Below are positions 33,372 through 33,466 of a stretch of 33,466 bases of DNA, one piece after another. The DNA lies in assembly GCA_003427395.1 (NCBI GenBank), contig BFEA01000272.1, positions 361,834 to 395,299 on the forward strand. Direction: 5' to 3'. The position numbers and the translations under genes were made by a program. Each line of letters opens with the position of its first letter. Position 1 is the stretch's first letter. The notes under the pieces were generated by a model. That model ran no database searches and was not told where the DNA came from. It saw only the letters and a program-made list of their open reading frames with translations. Source of the DNA: Chara braunii. Lineage: Eukaryota > Streptophyta > Charophyceae > Charales > Characeae.

Positions 33372-33466
<95 letters not shown>
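33346..33466. repeat. (ATCT)n then (TA)n microsatellite
   Basis: A tetranucleotide run to about 33405 passes into a TA run truncated by the window end. Confidence 0.97.

Overview
The window looks like nuclear DNA from a large, repeat-rich plant-type genome. It has long AG, CT, GT, CA, ATCT and TA microsatellites, a scaffold gap, scattered ambiguous bases, many decayed dispersed repeats and no recognisable host gene. The zinc-knuckle plus SAP-like retroelement ORF and the overall repeat style suggest a streptophyte alga such as Chara. That assignment rests on recollection of family style, not on a match made here.

The one near-intact coding system lies at 12363-17908. It is a retroelement of about 5.5 kb bounded by two ~0.6 kb direct repeats (12363-12982 and 17305-17908). 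The first ORF encodes a CCHC zinc knuckle, a charged coiled coil and a SAP-like helix pair. The second encodes an N-terminal GIY-YIG endonuclease followed by a Penelope-like (PLE-type) reverse transcriptase. The two share one frame and are separated by a single TGA. The second has no in-frame ATG until after the endonuclease, which points to readthrough, a recent nonsense mutation or splicing. Endonuclease before RT is the permuted PLE order known from Naiad/Chlamys-type elements.

Layout: 1-560 microsatellite and unassigned DNA; 562-1862 LINE-like ORF2 relic; 2647-2998 MITE-like element with 23-bp inverted ends; 3036-3463 long foldback with CA/GT ends; 4500-4600 short relic; 5278-7182 two direct copies of a repeat family associated with CT tracts; 8585-8850 coding relic shared with 30395-30690; 9440-10870 degenerate tandem repeats around an assembly gap; 11150-11585 first of three copies of another coding relic; 12363-17908 the PLE; 18130-18440 palindrome cluster; 19100-20050 repeat motifs and hairpins; 20750-21020 hairpin cluster with a tRNA-like Pol III promoter on the minus strand; 22065-23600 and 25490-27470 two inverted copies of one repeat-containing element; 28500-28860 a ~170-bp periodic repeat; 30127-32606 minus-strand copies of relics seen earlier; 33346-33466 ATCT/TA tract.

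The most unusual non-coding signal is at 26105-26930. Ten copies of a conserved 20-nt segment occur there. Nine sit inside stems whose sequences differ from copy to copy but remain self-complementary, which is a covariation pattern expected of a structured RNA or cruciform array.
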